NCBI RefSeq assembly: GCF_937958065.1
Contig: NZ_CALFXI010000059.1
Coordinates: forward strand, 1 to 44,529
Length of the DNA stretch: 44,529 nucleotides
Origin: an uncultured Steroidobacter sp.
GTDB taxonomy: Bacteria; Pseudomonadota; Gammaproteobacteria; Steroidobacterales; Steroidobacteraceae
Direction of reading: 5' to 3'
Shown here: piece by piece, positions 9,584-18,641 of the stretch
Layout: each line of letters starts with the position of its first letter
Numbering within the stretch: position 1 is the stretch's first letter
Position numbers and translations under genes: made by a program
The notes under the pieces: model-generated
What the model saw: only the letters and a program-made list of their open reading frames with translations
Told to the model about the DNA's origin: nothing
The model's database searches: none

Positions 9584-9639
9584 GCGTGAATACTCGCCGG
9601 CCACAGACCTGTCGTCTGCCGTTGCACGAGCGTGGATCA

Positions 9640-9667
9640 GGGCCGCGGGCGAATCAACCCGCGGCCC
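9640..9667 (-). other. Strong stem-loop between receptor and hexosaminidase genes
   Basis: GGGCCGCGGG (9640-9649) and its exact complement CCCGCGGCCC (9658-9667) flank an eight-base loop, directly after the stop of the second TonB receptor gene on the minus strand. No T-run follows, so it may weaken read-through or protect the receptor mRNA rather than terminate fully. Confidence 0.6.
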
Positions 9668-9676
9668 CTGCCAGCA

Positions 9677-12277
9677 TTACAGGGAGAATCGTACTCCGGC
9701 GAAGTACCGGCGGCCGTTCTTGTAGAGATTCAGCAAGCGACTCTCCTCGCCCGCGTACTCGTAGTGCGTCTCGTCCAGCATGTTCAGGATCTGCGCCGTC
9801 AGCTCGATGTTGTTGGTCAGGCGCCAGCCGAACGCCGCGTCGAGCTGGGCGTACTCGTCGGTGGTCACCGCCACGCCATTGCGGCCAATCTCGCGGAAGT
9901 ACTTCGAACGCCAGCCGTAGGTCAGGCGAGCATTGACCGTGCCATTGTCGAAGTACGGCGTGAGATTGATGGTGTGCTTGGAGCTGAACGGCAACTGCAG
10001 GCCCTCGTCCGTGCTGCCGTCGGCATAGGTGTAGTTGGCCTGCAGACCGAAGTCGCCCCACAGACTGGTCTGATAGGTCAGCTCCGAACCCTGGATTTCG
10101 CCGCCGGAGCCGTTCCGCGGACGCGTGACGTCGAAGGTCTCCATCTGGCCGGAGTTGGTATCCAGGTGCTGTTCCGGCGAGGACTGGCCGACGATGAACG
10201 AACGCACGTCCTTGTAGAACAACGTCACGGCCAGCAGGCCTTCATTGCCCAGGTACCACTCGGCCGACAGATCGAAGTTGCTGGCGCGGTACGGATCGAG
10301 ATTGGGATTGCCGCCGTTTCCGGAGTTCGTGGTGTTATCCAGTTCCACGAACGAAGCCAGCGAGGCGAAGTTGGCGCGCGCCATGGAGCGTGACGCCGAC
10401 AGGCGCACCACCACGTCATCCGCCACGTCCATCGCGAAATTGAAGCTCGGCAACCAGTCGTTGTAGTCCTTCGAGAACGAATTCGGCAGGAACACGCCAT
10501 TGCCCACACCCGTGAAGCCGGCGCTGGACTGGTCGGTCATCACGTAGCGCAAGCCGAGGTTGCCGCGGAAGCCCTGGCCGGTGAAGTTGAACTGCGTGTA
10601 CGCGCTGGTGATTTCCTCTTCCACGTCGAACATGCCATTCGGGAACAGCGTCAGCTGGCCCACCCCGAGCGGGGTGACCGGCGTGGTCAAAGGGTTGACC
10701 AGCGGAGCGCCCGCCACAAAGTTCTCCAACGCGCCGCGATTCACGGTCATCCAGCGATCCAGGCCGGAGTTCGCATCCGCGCCGTCGAGCATGTTGCCGG
10801 GAGTGAGTCCGCCAGCGAATTGCGACAGGCCGAGGCCGGCCAGCGCGCTACCCGCGATGTTTCCCAGACGCGACTGCTGTTCGGTCTGGTGCTCGCGATA
10901 TTTCACGCCGAACAGCCATTGATTGATCGGACCCCAGCTGAGATCGCGCGTGAAGTCGACCTGCACGTACTGTTCCTCATCGTGCGTCGGCTGCTGACGC
11001 GATTGACCGAAGCCGATGCCGGGCATGGAGGCCGGGTTGGCCGGATCGTTCGCGAAAGTGACGGAAGCGCGCTCCTTGCCGATGTCATAGCTGAATGCGC
11101 CGCGCCCTTCGTACTCCAGGAAGTACTGTTGCTGAGTGCCGCCATCGGCTTCGGTGGTGCCGATGGTGGCACTGCCGGCCCAGCCGTCGCCGCGCCAGTC
11201 GACCTTGAGGTCGACAGCATATGTTTCCACTTCCGAGCGCCGCGAGATCGCATCGAGCAGCGTGAGGCCGTCGGAGAACGAGGCAGAGGTGATCAAGCCA
11301 TTGCTCACGGTAGCGCGAGTCATGTTCGGCGCCGACGTGTCATGACCGAAGAAGGCGTAGCGGCTCTGGTTGTAGTTGTCGTATTCCGCCTTGACGTACA
11401 GGCCGGTGAGATTCAGCTCGAAGCTGTCGCTCGGCTTCACTTGCAGGCCCAGCGTGCCGCTGGTGCGCTTGCGGTTCTGCTGGAACAGCGCCGAATTGAT
11501 CGCGTTCGGGAACACTGCCGAGCGATCCGGGACGACGCTGGCCGGGACCGGGAAACGATCACGCCCCGCTGTCGGATAGCTGAAGGTCTCGATGCCATGG
11601 CGCTCCAGCTCCTCTTCGGACTGCAGCCCAGTGATGATCACGCCGAAAGTATCGGCGTCGTTCTTCCAGCTGTAGAGCGCGGAGTAGTTCGGCTTGCCCT
11701 CTTTGGCGCGGTCGTTGTACGCGTAGTCGAGCGACGTGCGCAGCGTTCCGCTGGGGAGATCGAGCGGCCGGTGCGTGTTCAGAACCACGGTGCCGCCGAT
11801 GCTGCCCTCGTCGATGCGCGCTTCAGGACTCTTGTATACCTCTAAGCTCGACACGATCTCGGGCGCGAGCAGCGTGTAATTGAAGGTGCGGCCCGGCGAA
11901 TCGAGGATGAACCAGTCGGCGGATGCAACCGTCTGGCCGTTGAGCAGCGTGCGGTTCAACGCAGGATCGGTGCCACGGATGCTGACGCGCTCGCCCTGAC
12001 CGAACTGGCGATCGATGTTGATGCCGGGGACGTGAGACAACGACTCGGCCGCGTTCTTGTCGGGGAACTTGCCCATGTCCTCGGAGGAAATCACGTCGAC
12101 GATGGCGGTTGCCTGGCGCTTGGTCTCCACCGACTCGCGCAAGCTGCCGCGAATGCCGGTGACAACAACCTCCTCGACCTCGCTGCGATCGGTTGTCTGC
12201 GTTTGCGCAACCGCGGCCTGCTGGAACAATGCCAGCGTGACGGCGGCACCGATCAGAGTCGTGCTTCTGTAGCTCAT
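9677..12277 (-). CDS. TonB-dependent receptor, chitin/GlcNAc oligosaccharide type
   Basis: An 866-residue outer-membrane receptor. A signal peptide (ends AAVAQ) precedes EVEEVVVTGIRGSLRESVETKR, then a plug typical of carbohydrate receptors of Xanthomonas and Caulobacter (AIVDVISSEDMGKFPDKNAAESLSHVPG written here in part: VISSEDMGKFPDKN), and a barrel ending in GVRFSL. This subfamily is repeatedly found next to nag/chitin genes, which supports uptake of chito-oligosaccharides; the ligand is inferred. The ATG at 12277 has AGGGAG four bases upstream, and a much longer in-frame extension has no such site. It is the first gene of the minus-strand nag operon and faces the GntR regulator across a region rich in TTGGT half-sites. 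Confidence 0.92.
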   Translation of the reverse strand: MSYRSTTLIGAAVTLALFQQAAVAQTQTTDRSEVEEVVVTGIRGSLRESVETKRQATAIVDVISSEDMGKFPDKNAAESLSHVPGINIDRQFGQGERVSIRGTDPALNRTLLNGQTVASADWFILDSPGRTFNYTLLAPEIVSSLEVYKSPEARIDEGSIGGTVVLNTHRPLDLPSGTLRTSLDYAYNDRAKEGKPNYSALYSWKNDADTFGVIITGLQSEEELERHGIETFSYPTAGRDRFPVPASVVPDRSAVFPNAINSALFQQNRKRTSGTLGLQVKPSDSFELNLTGLYVKAEYDNYNQSRYAFFGHDTSAPNMTRATVSNGLITSASFSDGLTLLDAISRRSEVETYAVDLKVDWRGDGWAGSATIGTTEADGGTQQQYFLEYEGRGAFSYDIGKERASVTFANDPANPASMPGIGFGQSRQQPTHDEEQYVQVDFTRDLSWGPINQWLFGVKYREHQTEQQSRLGNIAGSALAGLGLSQFAGGLTPGNMLDGADANSGLDRWMTVNRGALENFVAGAPLVNPLTTPVTPLGVGQLTLFPNGMFDVEEEITSAYTQFNFTGQGFRGNLGLRYVMTDQSSAGFTGVGNGVFLPNSFSKDYNDWLPSFNFAMDVADDVVVRLSASRSMARANFASLASFVELDNTTNSGNGGNPNLDPYRASNFDLSAEWYLGNEGLLAVTLFYKDVRSFIVGQSSPEQHLDTNSGQMETFDVTRPRNGSGGEIQGSELTYQTSLWGDFGLQANYTYADGSTDEGLQLPFSSKHTINLTPYFDNGTVNARLTYGWRSKYFREIGRNGVAVTTDEYAQLDAAFGWRLTNNIELTAQILNMLDETHYEYAGEESRLLNLYKNGRRYFAGVRFSL

Positions 12278-12528
12278 ACGCTCCCTACCCCTTGGTTGTG
12301 TTTTGATCAGACCAATATGGGTCCAATATAGTACCAGTACCAGCAAAAAGCCAAGCCCAGTTAGTACCATTGGTTTTTAATCGAAGTTTCTCGATGAATA
12401 ACAGCAGCTTATTTGACATGAGCGACAGGACCACCCCGCCATTGGTATTGCATTGGTAATATGACGATGGCATCTTCCTACTCCATAACCGCACCACAAC
12501 AGCCCGACCAGCCCCGAGGAACATCGGT
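12278..12528. promoter_or_regulatory. Divergent nag promoter region with repeated TGGT/ACCA half-sites
   Basis: The 251-base gap separates the second TonB receptor gene from the GntR gene. It holds many copies of a TGGT/ACCA half-site: ACCAATATGG (from 12311), GTACCAGTACCA (12331-12342), ACCATTGGT (12367-12375) and a tandem ATTGGTATTGCATTGGTA (12441-12458). GntR/HutC regulators of GlcNAc genes usually bind sites with TGGT..ACCA halves (known for B. subtilis NagR), so these are candidate operators. Base composition is more AT-rich than the surrounding genes. Confidence 0.6.
12325..12354 (-). promoter_or_regulatory. Candidate sigma-70 promoter for the TonB receptor/nag operon
   Basis: On the minus strand TTGGCT (12354-12349) is followed after 18 bases by TATATT (12330-12325). 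The spacer contains a tandem TGGTAC repeat, a candidate repressor half-site, so a bound GntR protein would block the polymerase. Inferred from consensus only. Confidence 0.45.
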
Positions 12529-13269
12529 TTGACACTCTCCGAGCATCTGCAGCCACTCGATGAAGCCAGCAGCCTGCCGCTGTATCAGCAGTTGCAGCGC
12601 AAGTTGCGGCTCGCCATCGAAAACCGCGTCCTCGGTGCCGACGACGCGCTGCCGCCCGAGCGCGATCTGGCCGAGGAGCTGAACGTTTCGCGCATCACCG
12701 TGCGCAAAGCCATCGACGGCCTGGTCGACGAAGGGCTGCTGATTCGCAAGCAAGGCTCGGGCACCTTCGTGACCAATCGGGTCGAGAAGAACTTCGCCAA
12801 GCTGACCTCGTTCTCCGAGGACATGCGCGCCCGCGGACGCAAGCCTCGCAGCGTCTGGCTCGATCGCGCCGCCGGTACCGTCACTCCTGGTGAATCGCTC
12901 ACACTGCGCTCCAGCCCCGGCACGCCCGTCTATCGGTTCAGCCGAATCCGTTATGCCGACGACGCGCCGATGGCACTGGAATATGCGACGGTGCTGGCCG
13001 ATTGCCTGCCGTCGGTCGAGTCGGTGGAAACATCGTTGTATGAAGCGCTGGAGCGCACCGGCAATCGTCCGGTGCGTGCCTTGCAGCGCTTGCGCGCCGT
13101 CTTGCTTACTGCCGAACAGGCGCAATTGTTGAAAGCGCAGGAGAAGGACGCGGGCTTGCTGGTCGAGCGCGTCGGCTTTCTCAAGGACGGCCGGGCCGTC
13201 GAATTCTCACAGTCGTTCTACCGCGGCGATATCTATGATTTCGTCGCAGAGCTCAGCGCATCGTCATGA
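12529..13269 (+). CDS. nagQ: GntR/HutC-family regulator of GlcNAc genes
   Basis: A 246-residue repressor with an N-terminal winged helix (PLYQQLQRKLRLAIENRV, LPPERDLAEELNVSRITVRK, LLIRKQGSGTFV) and a C-terminal UTRA effector domain (from about residue 90), the layout of GlcNAc-6P/GlcN-6P-sensing NagR, NagQ and YvoA. It probably represses the divergent receptor/PTS operon and its own operon until amino-sugar phosphate accumulates. The only start fitting the frame ahead of the helix-turn-helix is TTG at 12529, preceded by GAGGA with eight bases spacing. Its stop overlaps the ATG of the deaminase gene (ATGA), so regulator, deaminase and deacetylase are translationally coupled. The name follows the Xanthomonas/Caulobacter usage and rests on context. 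Confidence 0.88.
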   Translation: MTLSEHLQPLDEASSLPLYQQLQRKLRLAIENRVLGADDALPPERDLAEELNVSRITVRKAIDGLVDEGLLIRKQGSGTFVTNRVEKNFAKLTSFSEDMRARGRKPRSVWLDRAAGTVTPGESLTLRSSPGTPVYRFSRIRYADDAPMALEYATVLADCLPSVESVETSLYEALERTGNRPVRALQRLRAVLLTAEQAQLLKAQEKDAGLLVERVGFLKDGRAVEFSQSFYRGDIYDFVAELSASS

Positions 13270-14297
13270 CCACGGGTACGGACAGCCGCATGTTCAATGA
13301 AGCCGGCCAGGCACCCGACGCGGTGCGCGGCCAGCTGGAGCACAATGCAGTCAACGTGCGTCGTATCGGCGCACTGTTGAGAGACATGAGCCCGCGTGCA
13401 GTGGTCACTTGCGCACGCGGCAGCTCGGATCATGCAGCGACGTTCGCAAAGTACTTGATCGAGTCGCACACCAAGCTGCTGACTACGTCCGCCGCGCCTT
13501 CGATGAGCTCGTTATACGATGTGCAACCGGATCTCCGCGGCGTGGTGTTTCTCGTGATCTCGCAGTCAGGCAAGAGCCCCGATCTGCTTGCCTCCGCCGA
13601 GAACGCCAAGCGCAATGGCGCGTGTGTGATTGCATTGTGCAACTCGCCGGCGTCGCCGCTTACACAGATGGCTCATCACACGATTCCATTGTGTGCCGGG
13701 CCGGAGACCAGCGTCGCGGCCACGAAGTCCTACATCGCATCGCTCAGCGCCATCGTGCATCTGGTCGCGTGCTGGACCTCCGACCAGGCGTTGATCAATT
13801 CGCTGATGCGCGCACCGGATCAGCTGGAACAAGCGTGGCATCTCGATTGGAGCGCGGCAGTGCCGGTCCTGCAACGAGCGAACAATCTGTTCGTGGTCGG
13901 ACGCGGCTATGGGCTCGGCGTTGCACAGGAAGCGGCGTTGAAGTTCAAAGAGACCTGCGGCCTGCATGCGGAGGCGTTCAGCGCCGCCGAAGTCAAACAT
14001 GGGCCGATGGCGCTGGTCGGCCGCGGCTTCCCGGTGCTGATGCTGTCGCAGAACGACGAGAGCCGTGGCGGCATCGAGAAACTTGCCGCCGATTTCGTGA
14101 CACGCGGCGCGGACGTGTTGATTGCAGGGCCGCGAGTGATGGATTCGATTCCGCTGCCGACGATTTCTGCACACGCAGTGATCGAGCCGCTGCTCATGGT
14201 GCAGAGTTTCTATCGAATGATTGCCGCACTCGCGCCGGCCCGCGGCTTCGATCCCGATCGACCCCCGCATCTCAACAAAGTGACCGAGACGATCTGA
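13266..14297 (+). CDS. nagB: SIS-type glucosamine-6-phosphate deaminase (NagB-II)
   Basis: Converts glucosamine-6-phosphate to fructose-6-phosphate and ammonia in the cytoplasm. The 343-residue protein has two SIS (sugar isomerase) domains like the isomerase half of GlmS but lacks the glutaminase domain: CARGSSDHAATFAKYLIE, ISQSGKSPDLL, CAGPETSVAATKSYIASL in domain 1 and GRGYGLGVAQEAALKFKET, EAFSAAEVKHGPMALVG in domain 2; it ends HLNKVTETI, the GlmS-like C-terminal tail. Known NagB-II enzymes of Shewanella and related bacteria have this form and are not homologous to the classical NagB. It lies between nagQ and nagA with four-base and one-base overlaps. Confidence 0.93.
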   Translation: MTTGTDSRMFNEAGQAPDAVRGQLEHNAVNVRRIGALLRDMSPRAVVTCARGSSDHAATFAKYLIESHTKLLTTSAAPSMSSLYDVQPDLRGVVFLVISQSGKSPDLLASAENAKRNGACVIALCNSPASPLTQMAHHTIPLCAGPETSVAATKSYIASLSAIVHLVACWTSDQALINSLMRAPDQLEQAWHLDWSAAVPVLQRANNLFVVGRGYGLGVAQEAALKFKETCGLHAEAFSAAEVKHGPMALVGRGFPVLMLSQNDESRGGIEKLAADFVTRGADVLIAGPRVMDSIPLPTISAHAVIEPLLMVQSFYRMIAALAPARGFDPDRPPHLNKVTETI

Positions 14298-15439
14298 TGA
14301 CGCTCGCGCTGGTCAATGGCCGCTTGCTGCGCGACTCGGGATGGGTCGACGACCAGGTCGTGCTCATCGAGGGCGCTCGCATCGCGCAGATCGTGTCGAG
14401 CGACTCCGAGTGGCATGCCGACGCGAGTTACGATCTGCAGGGCCAGACGTTGCTGCCCGGCTTCATCGACATCCAGGTCAACGGCGGTGGCGGCGTGCTG
14501 TTCAACGACGATCCGAGCGTCGCCTCGATTCGAGAAATCGGCCGCGCGCATCGCCGCTTCGGCACGACCGGATTCCTGCCCACGCTGATCAGCGACGATC
14601 TCGACGTCGTCTCGCGCGCGGTGAAGGCGGCGCAAGATGCGATCGAAGCGGGTGTGCCCGGCGTGTTGGGCATCCATATCGAAGGGCCGTTCTTGAACGC
14701 AGCCCGCAAGGGCGTGCATGACGAAACCAAGCTGCGCTGGCTCGATGAAGATGCGCTGGGGCTTTTGACTTCGCTCACAGGCGGCAAGACGCTGGTGACG
14801 CTCGCCCCCGAGCGCACCACTCCGCAGATCATCCGCAAGCTCACCGATGCGGGCGTCATCGTCTCCGCCGGTCACACCAACGGCACGTATGCCGAGATTC
14901 GCAGCGCGCTCGATCATGGACTGACCGGCTTCACCCATCTGTTCAACGCAATGTCACAACTCACCGGGCGCGAGCCGGGCGCGGTCGGCGCGGCGCTGGA
15001 TGATGACAACAGCTGGTGCGGGATCATCCTCGATGGCCACCACGTCGATCCGGTCGTGCTCAAGATCGCGATGCGCAGCAAGCGCCGGGATCGTTTCATG
15101 CTCGTGACCGACGCCATGCCGACCGTCGGCGCGCCCAACAAAACATTCAACCTGCAGGGCCGGCCGATCTCGGTGGCATACGACAACATGCTGGTGGACG
15201 AGAACGGCCGCCTGGCCGGCTCCGACATCGACATGGCGACCGCGGTCCGCAACTCGCTGGAGATGCTCGACCTGGATTTGCCGGAAGCCGCGCGCATGGC
15301 CAGCCTGTATCCCGCCACTTTTCTTGGCCTGGATCATCAACTGGGCCGCATCGAACCGGGTTATCGCGCCGACCTGGTGCTGGTGGACTCGAGCCTCAAC
15401 GTGATCGAGACCTGGATCGCCGGCCAAACCGCGCACTGA
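14297..15439 (+). CDS. nagA: N-acetylglucosamine-6-phosphate deacetylase
   Basis: Removes the acetyl group from GlcNAc-6-phosphate to give GlcN-6-phosphate for the deaminase encoded just upstream. The 380-residue amidohydrolase has LLPGFIDIQVNGGGGVLFND, the metal ligand region HIEGPFLN, SAGHTNGTYAEI, THLFNAMSQLTGREPG, DGHHVDP and the catalytic-Asp segment LVTDAMPTVG. Length matches the family. The ATG at 14297 overlaps the deaminase stop (TGATG), which fixes the start; a longer open frame to the left is only an overlap with the deaminase gene. PTS import delivers exactly its substrate. Confidence 0.96.
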   Translation: MTLALVNGRLLRDSGWVDDQVVLIEGARIAQIVSSDSEWHADASYDLQGQTLLPGFIDIQVNGGGGVLFNDDPSVASIREIGRAHRRFGTTGFLPTLISDDLDVVSRAVKAAQDAIEAGVPGVLGIHIEGPFLNAARKGVHDETKLRWLDEDALGLLTSLTGGKTLVTLAPERTTPQIIRKLTDAGVIVSAGHTNGTYAEIRSALDHGLTGFTHLFNAMSQLTGREPGAVGAALDDDNSWCGIILDGHHVDPVVLKIAMRSKRRDRFMLVTDAMPTVGAPNKTFNLQGRPISVAYDNMLVDENGRLAGSDIDMATAVRNSLEMLDLDLPEAARMASLYPATFLGLDHQLGRIEPGYRADLVLVDSSLNVIETWIAGQTAH

Positions 15440-15499
15440 CCTGCCACCGCGCAGGACTGATAGGATGCTCCCTGGTCAGCAGCGGTTGGGGGGAGCCGG

Positions 15500-16526
15500 G
15501 TGCGCGGTAAAGGGAAAGCCACGTCGTTCGACATCGCCTATCGAGCCGGGGTATCGCAGCCGACCGTGTCACGCGCATTGCGCGGCAGCCCGACCGTCAA
15601 TGAGCAGACGCGACCAGCGCATCCTGCAGATCGCCCACGAACTGAACTACAAGGTCGACAAGAACGCGTCCAACCTGCGCAATCAGCAATCCGGCACGCT
15701 GGCTTTGCTGTTCTTCGAAGACCCGACGCTGGATGATTCGCTGATCAATCCGTTCTTTCTGTCGATGCTTGGGTCGCTGACCCGCGCGTGCGCCGTGCAG
15801 GGGTATGACTTGCTGATCTCGTTCCAACAGCTGTCCAGCAACTGGCACGTGGAATACGAGGACAGCAAGAAAGCCGATGGCCTGATCCTGTTGGGTTATG
15901 GCGACTATCTGGAGTACGTGTCGCGCCTGGAGCTGCTCGTCGAGCAAGGCACGCATTTCGTGCGCTGGGGCGTCGTGCTGCCTGGCCAGCCCGGCGTCAC
16001 CATCGGTTGCGATAACTTCCACGGCGGCCGCGACATGACCCGGCATCTGCTCGAACGAGGCCGTCGCAACATCGCCTTCGTCGGGCACGCCTCGGAGCAC
16101 TATCCGGAATTCCTGGAAAGATACAAAGGTTATTCGGACTCGCTGCGCAACGCCTTGCTGCCAGTGCTGTCAGAACTGCAGGTCGATGCGTTTACGACCG
16201 AGCGCTCTGGCTACGACGCGGTGAATGCGCTGATTGCGCGCGGCATTTCGTTCGATGCGCTGTTCTGTGCCAGCGACCTGATCGCTATCGGCGCGATGCG
16301 CGCGCTCGTGGATCGAGGCATCCGTGTGCCGCAGGATGTCGCTGTTGCGGGCTTCGACGATATTCCCATCGCGAGCTTCACGAACCCGAGTCTGACGACC
16401 GTGCAGCAGGACACGAAAGCAGCGGCAACGCTGCTGGTGGAAAGCCTGCTCGCGCTGATTCACGACGAGCCGGTACAAAGTCACACGATTCCGGCAAAGC
16501 TGGCCATTCGCCAATCTACAAAATAA
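15500..16526 (+). pseudogene. nagR: LacI-family regulator split by a one-base frameshift in the HTH domain
   Basis: The helix-turn-helix (SFDIAYRAGVSQPTVSRALR) reads from a GTG at 15500 in one frame up to NEQTR, while the rest (QRILQIAHELNYKVDKNASN and the whole sugar-binding domain through AIRQSTK) reads in the next frame from about 15615. Removing one base between 15608 and 15614 restores NEQTRQRILQIAHELNYKV, the normal LacI sequence. The effector domain looks intact (IGCDNFHGGRDMTRHLLERG, FCASDLIAIGAMRAL, VAGFDDIPIASF). Without correction only a protein lacking the DNA-binding domain could be made from the ATG at 15600. In Xanthomonas-type nag loci a LacI protein accompanies the GntR one. 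A sequencing or assembly error is a real alternative, although no homopolymer is present. Confidence 0.8.
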
Positions 16527-16530
16527 CGAG

Positions 16531-16635
16531 GGATCGGGCATCCTGCCACGACCCTCGTGCGAGTCGGCAAAAGGCGCGACTTTTACCTCTCGCCGCCTCC
16601 AGCGGCGGGGTACATCCCTGTACCCGAGGGTGGCC
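16531..16635. repeat. Dispersed intergenic repeat, copy A
   Basis: It shares its first 27 bases exactly with copy B at 40796 and continues with strong similarity (GGCAAAAGGCG.GACTTTT, CTCGCCGCCT, GGTACATCC.TGTACCC). Internal hairpins are CGCCGC/GCGGCG near 16590-16607 and GGGTACA/TGTACCC at 16608-16625. It lies between the convergent nagR and metallophosphoesterase stops and could act as a bidirectional terminator. Confidence 0.75.
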
Positions 16636-17778
16636 CTAGTTACGGGCAACCAACCGGATGAGCGTGATCTCGGAGGGTGCGCCGAAACGTTTCGGCGGCC
16701 CCCAGTAGCCGGTGCCGCGGCTCGTGGACACCCACAGCGACCCGAGGCGGTCCAGCCCCGCCGTGAACGGCTGCTGGAAGCGCACGAAGAAGTTCCAGGG
16801 CCAGAACTGACCACCGTGCGTATGGCCGGAAAGCTGTAAATCGAATCCCGCCGCCGCGGCTTGCGGCGCCGAGCGCGGCTGATGCGCAAGCAGTATCTTC
16901 GCTCCGGCGTCCGCGGGTGCATCCGCAAGCGCCGCGAGCGGATCGCTGCGATGAACCGGATCGAACTGATGCGCACTGAAATCCGTCACGCCCGCGAGCA
17001 CGAGCTTGGCATCGTTGTGATCGACCACGACATGCTCGTTCATGAGCACACGCATGCCGAGACGGCGCAGCTCCCGCGTCCACGCGCGCTCGCCGGAATA
17101 GTATTCGTGGTTGCCCGTGACGAAGAACGTTCCGTACCGGGCACGAAGTTGCGCCAACGGCTCCACCTGCGAGGCCAGCTCGCGGACGCTGCCATCGACC
17201 AGATCGCCGGTGATGGCGATCGCGTCGGCCTCCAACCGGTTGACGGTCGCAACGATGCCCGCCACGTAATTGCGCCGGATCGTCGGGCCGACATGGATGT
17301 CACTGATCTGTGCGATCGAGAAACCATGCAGCGCCGCCGGCAGATTGGGGATGGGCACATCGACGTGCACCACTCGCGCGACGCGACGAGCGTTGATGAA
17401 TCCGACCAGCGTCGCGAACACCGCAGCCGCAACCACGATCCACGCCGAGACCTCTTGCACTCGCCCACTAGCCAGCACCGATGTGAACACCGCCGCGATC
17501 AGCAGGACCACATCCCGCAGCAGCGTGAACACCAGCAAAGACGAGAACAGCCCCATCGCGATGAGCGCGGTCCACACCAGACCGCCGGCACCATTGCCGT
17601 TCGTGTGCCGCGATCGCACCGTCAATCCCATCGGAATCAGCAGCCACGAGACCAGCAGCAGCAGCACCCCGACGACCTGCCCGATCACGCCGATCGACAA
17701 GGGCGGCAGCAGGCGCAAACCGATGTAGACATGCAACAGGCCGAGCAGGCCCAGCATGATCAGGAAACCGCGTCGCAA
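16636..17778 (-). CDS. Membrane-anchored metallophosphoesterase
   Basis: About 380 residues. Four hydrophobic segments occupy roughly the first 140 residues, followed by a calcineurin-like phosphoesterase domain of the YkuE/YaeI type with all metal motifs: QISDIHVGPT, ITGDLVDG, VTGNHEYY, LLAHQPRS and SGHTHGGQ. Such enzymes act on phosphoesters at or near the membrane; the substrate (lipid, nucleotide or other) cannot be told from sequence. A TTG at 17778 has GGGAG seven bases upstream and is preferred; a GTG eight codons further up (17802) has no Shine-Dalgarno sequence. Convergent with nagR, with the repeat at 16531 between. No functional link to either neighbouring system is visible. Confidence 0.85.
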   Translation of the reverse strand: MRRGFLIMLGLLGLLHVYIGLRLLPPLSIGVIGQVVGVLLLLVSWLLIPMGLTVRSRHTNGNGAGGLVWTALIAMGLFSSLLVFTLLRDVVLLIAAVFTSVLASGRVQEVSAWIVVAAAVFATLVGFINARRVARVVHVDVPIPNLPAALHGFSIAQISDIHVGPTIRRNYVAGIVATVNRLEADAIAITGDLVDGSVRELASQVEPLAQLRARYGTFFVTGNHEYYSGERAWTRELRRLGMRVLMNEHVVVDHNDAKLVLAGVTDFSAHQFDPVHRSDPLAALADAPADAGAKILLAHQPRSAPQAAAAGFDLQLSGHTHGGQFWPWNFFVRFQQPFTAGLDRLGSLWVSTSRGTGYWGPPKRFGAPSEITLIRLVARN

Positions 17779-17891
17779 AGAATCCGCTCCCGCCGCGTGC
17801 ACCGGAAGGTACAGCGGCCATGATATAGAGCCGGATTAAATGGCCCTGGGCCGGGCCGATTGCAAGCGGGACGGCGGGAAAAATACTTCGG

Positions 17892-18368
17892 TCAAGCCAC
17901 CTTGATGCTCAGCCAGGCCCGCGCGAAGCGCAGCTCGCGCACGACCGCATCAGGACGAACGTCCAGCAAGCGAGCGGTCTCCTTGACGCTGACTCCCGCG
18001 AAGTAACGCAGATCGATCATGCGGGCGCACAGCGGGTCCATGGCATCCAGCCAGGCGAGCCATGCTTTCACGTCGCCGAAGGTCACGTCCGTGCCTCGCA
18101 CCCGGGTATCCGGCCTGGCCGAACCGATCACCAGGCGGCGTACCAGCGGCGCGACGAAAAACAGAAACCGCAGCCGCTCGACCCCGGGGTGATGCCCGCC
18201 AAAGCGATTCACGAACAGCGCCTCCAGCGTGGCCCGCAGCCGCGACGAGCAGTCGGCCGCGTGCTCGCATAGCTCGTGGCGGGTGGCAGTGGACAGGCTG
18301 GCGAGGACTCGACCGGCGAGGCTGGACATGGAAACGGGTGTGGACTGACTGGCGTCTGCCGTGCTCAT
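17892..18368 (-). CDS. Small sigma-70-like protein (ECF region 4, divergent region 2)
   Basis: 158 residues. The C-terminal half (DAMDPLCARMIDLRYFAGVSVKETARLLDVRPDAVVRELRFARAWL) is a recognisable sigma region 4 helix-turn-helix, closest in style to the ECF proteins that end in a DWRLARAWL-like motif. The N-terminal half (RLRFLFFVAPLVRRLVIGSAR) does not show a clear region 2, so the protein may bind -35-like DNA without being a full sigma factor. AAGG lies eight bases before the ATG. It is transcribed in the same direction as the IucA/IucC-like gene, about 270 bases away. It could be a regulator unrelated to the lasso genes; the call of sigma-like is sure, the function is not. Confidence 0.65.
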   Translation of the reverse strand: MSTADASQSTPVSMSSLAGRVLASLSTATRHELCEHAADCSSRLRATLEALFVNRFGGHHPGVERLRFLFFVAPLVRRLVIGSARPDTRVRGTDVTFGDVKAWLAWLDAMDPLCARMIDLRYFAGVSVKETARLLDVRPDAVVRELRFARAWLSIKVA

Positions 18369-18641
18369 TGGCCGGACCTTGCTCTCACCGCATCTGAAAG
18401 GACTACTGACTCGTGCCAGTCGCCGAGGCGACCTTTTATTCAGACGTGGCAGATCCGGAAAAACCTCAAGCGTCCGTCAAATGGGCACAATGCCCCGGCA
18501 GACGATCTCGCTCCAGCCAGCTTGGCTCGCGCTCTTTGCAGCGGAACGCAGCGGAATGGTCACCGAGCGGCAACTCCGCTCCCTCGTGCCACCTCGATGT
18601 TTAATGCTGCGACGGATCACCCTGTATACAGCGCCTCGCCG
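18369..18641. other. Intergenic region, nothing recognised
   Basis: No family-like open frame, tRNA or clear terminator was seen in these 273 bases between the sigma-like gene and the end of the IucA/IucC-like gene. It should contain the promoter for the sigma-like gene. Confidence 0.5.
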
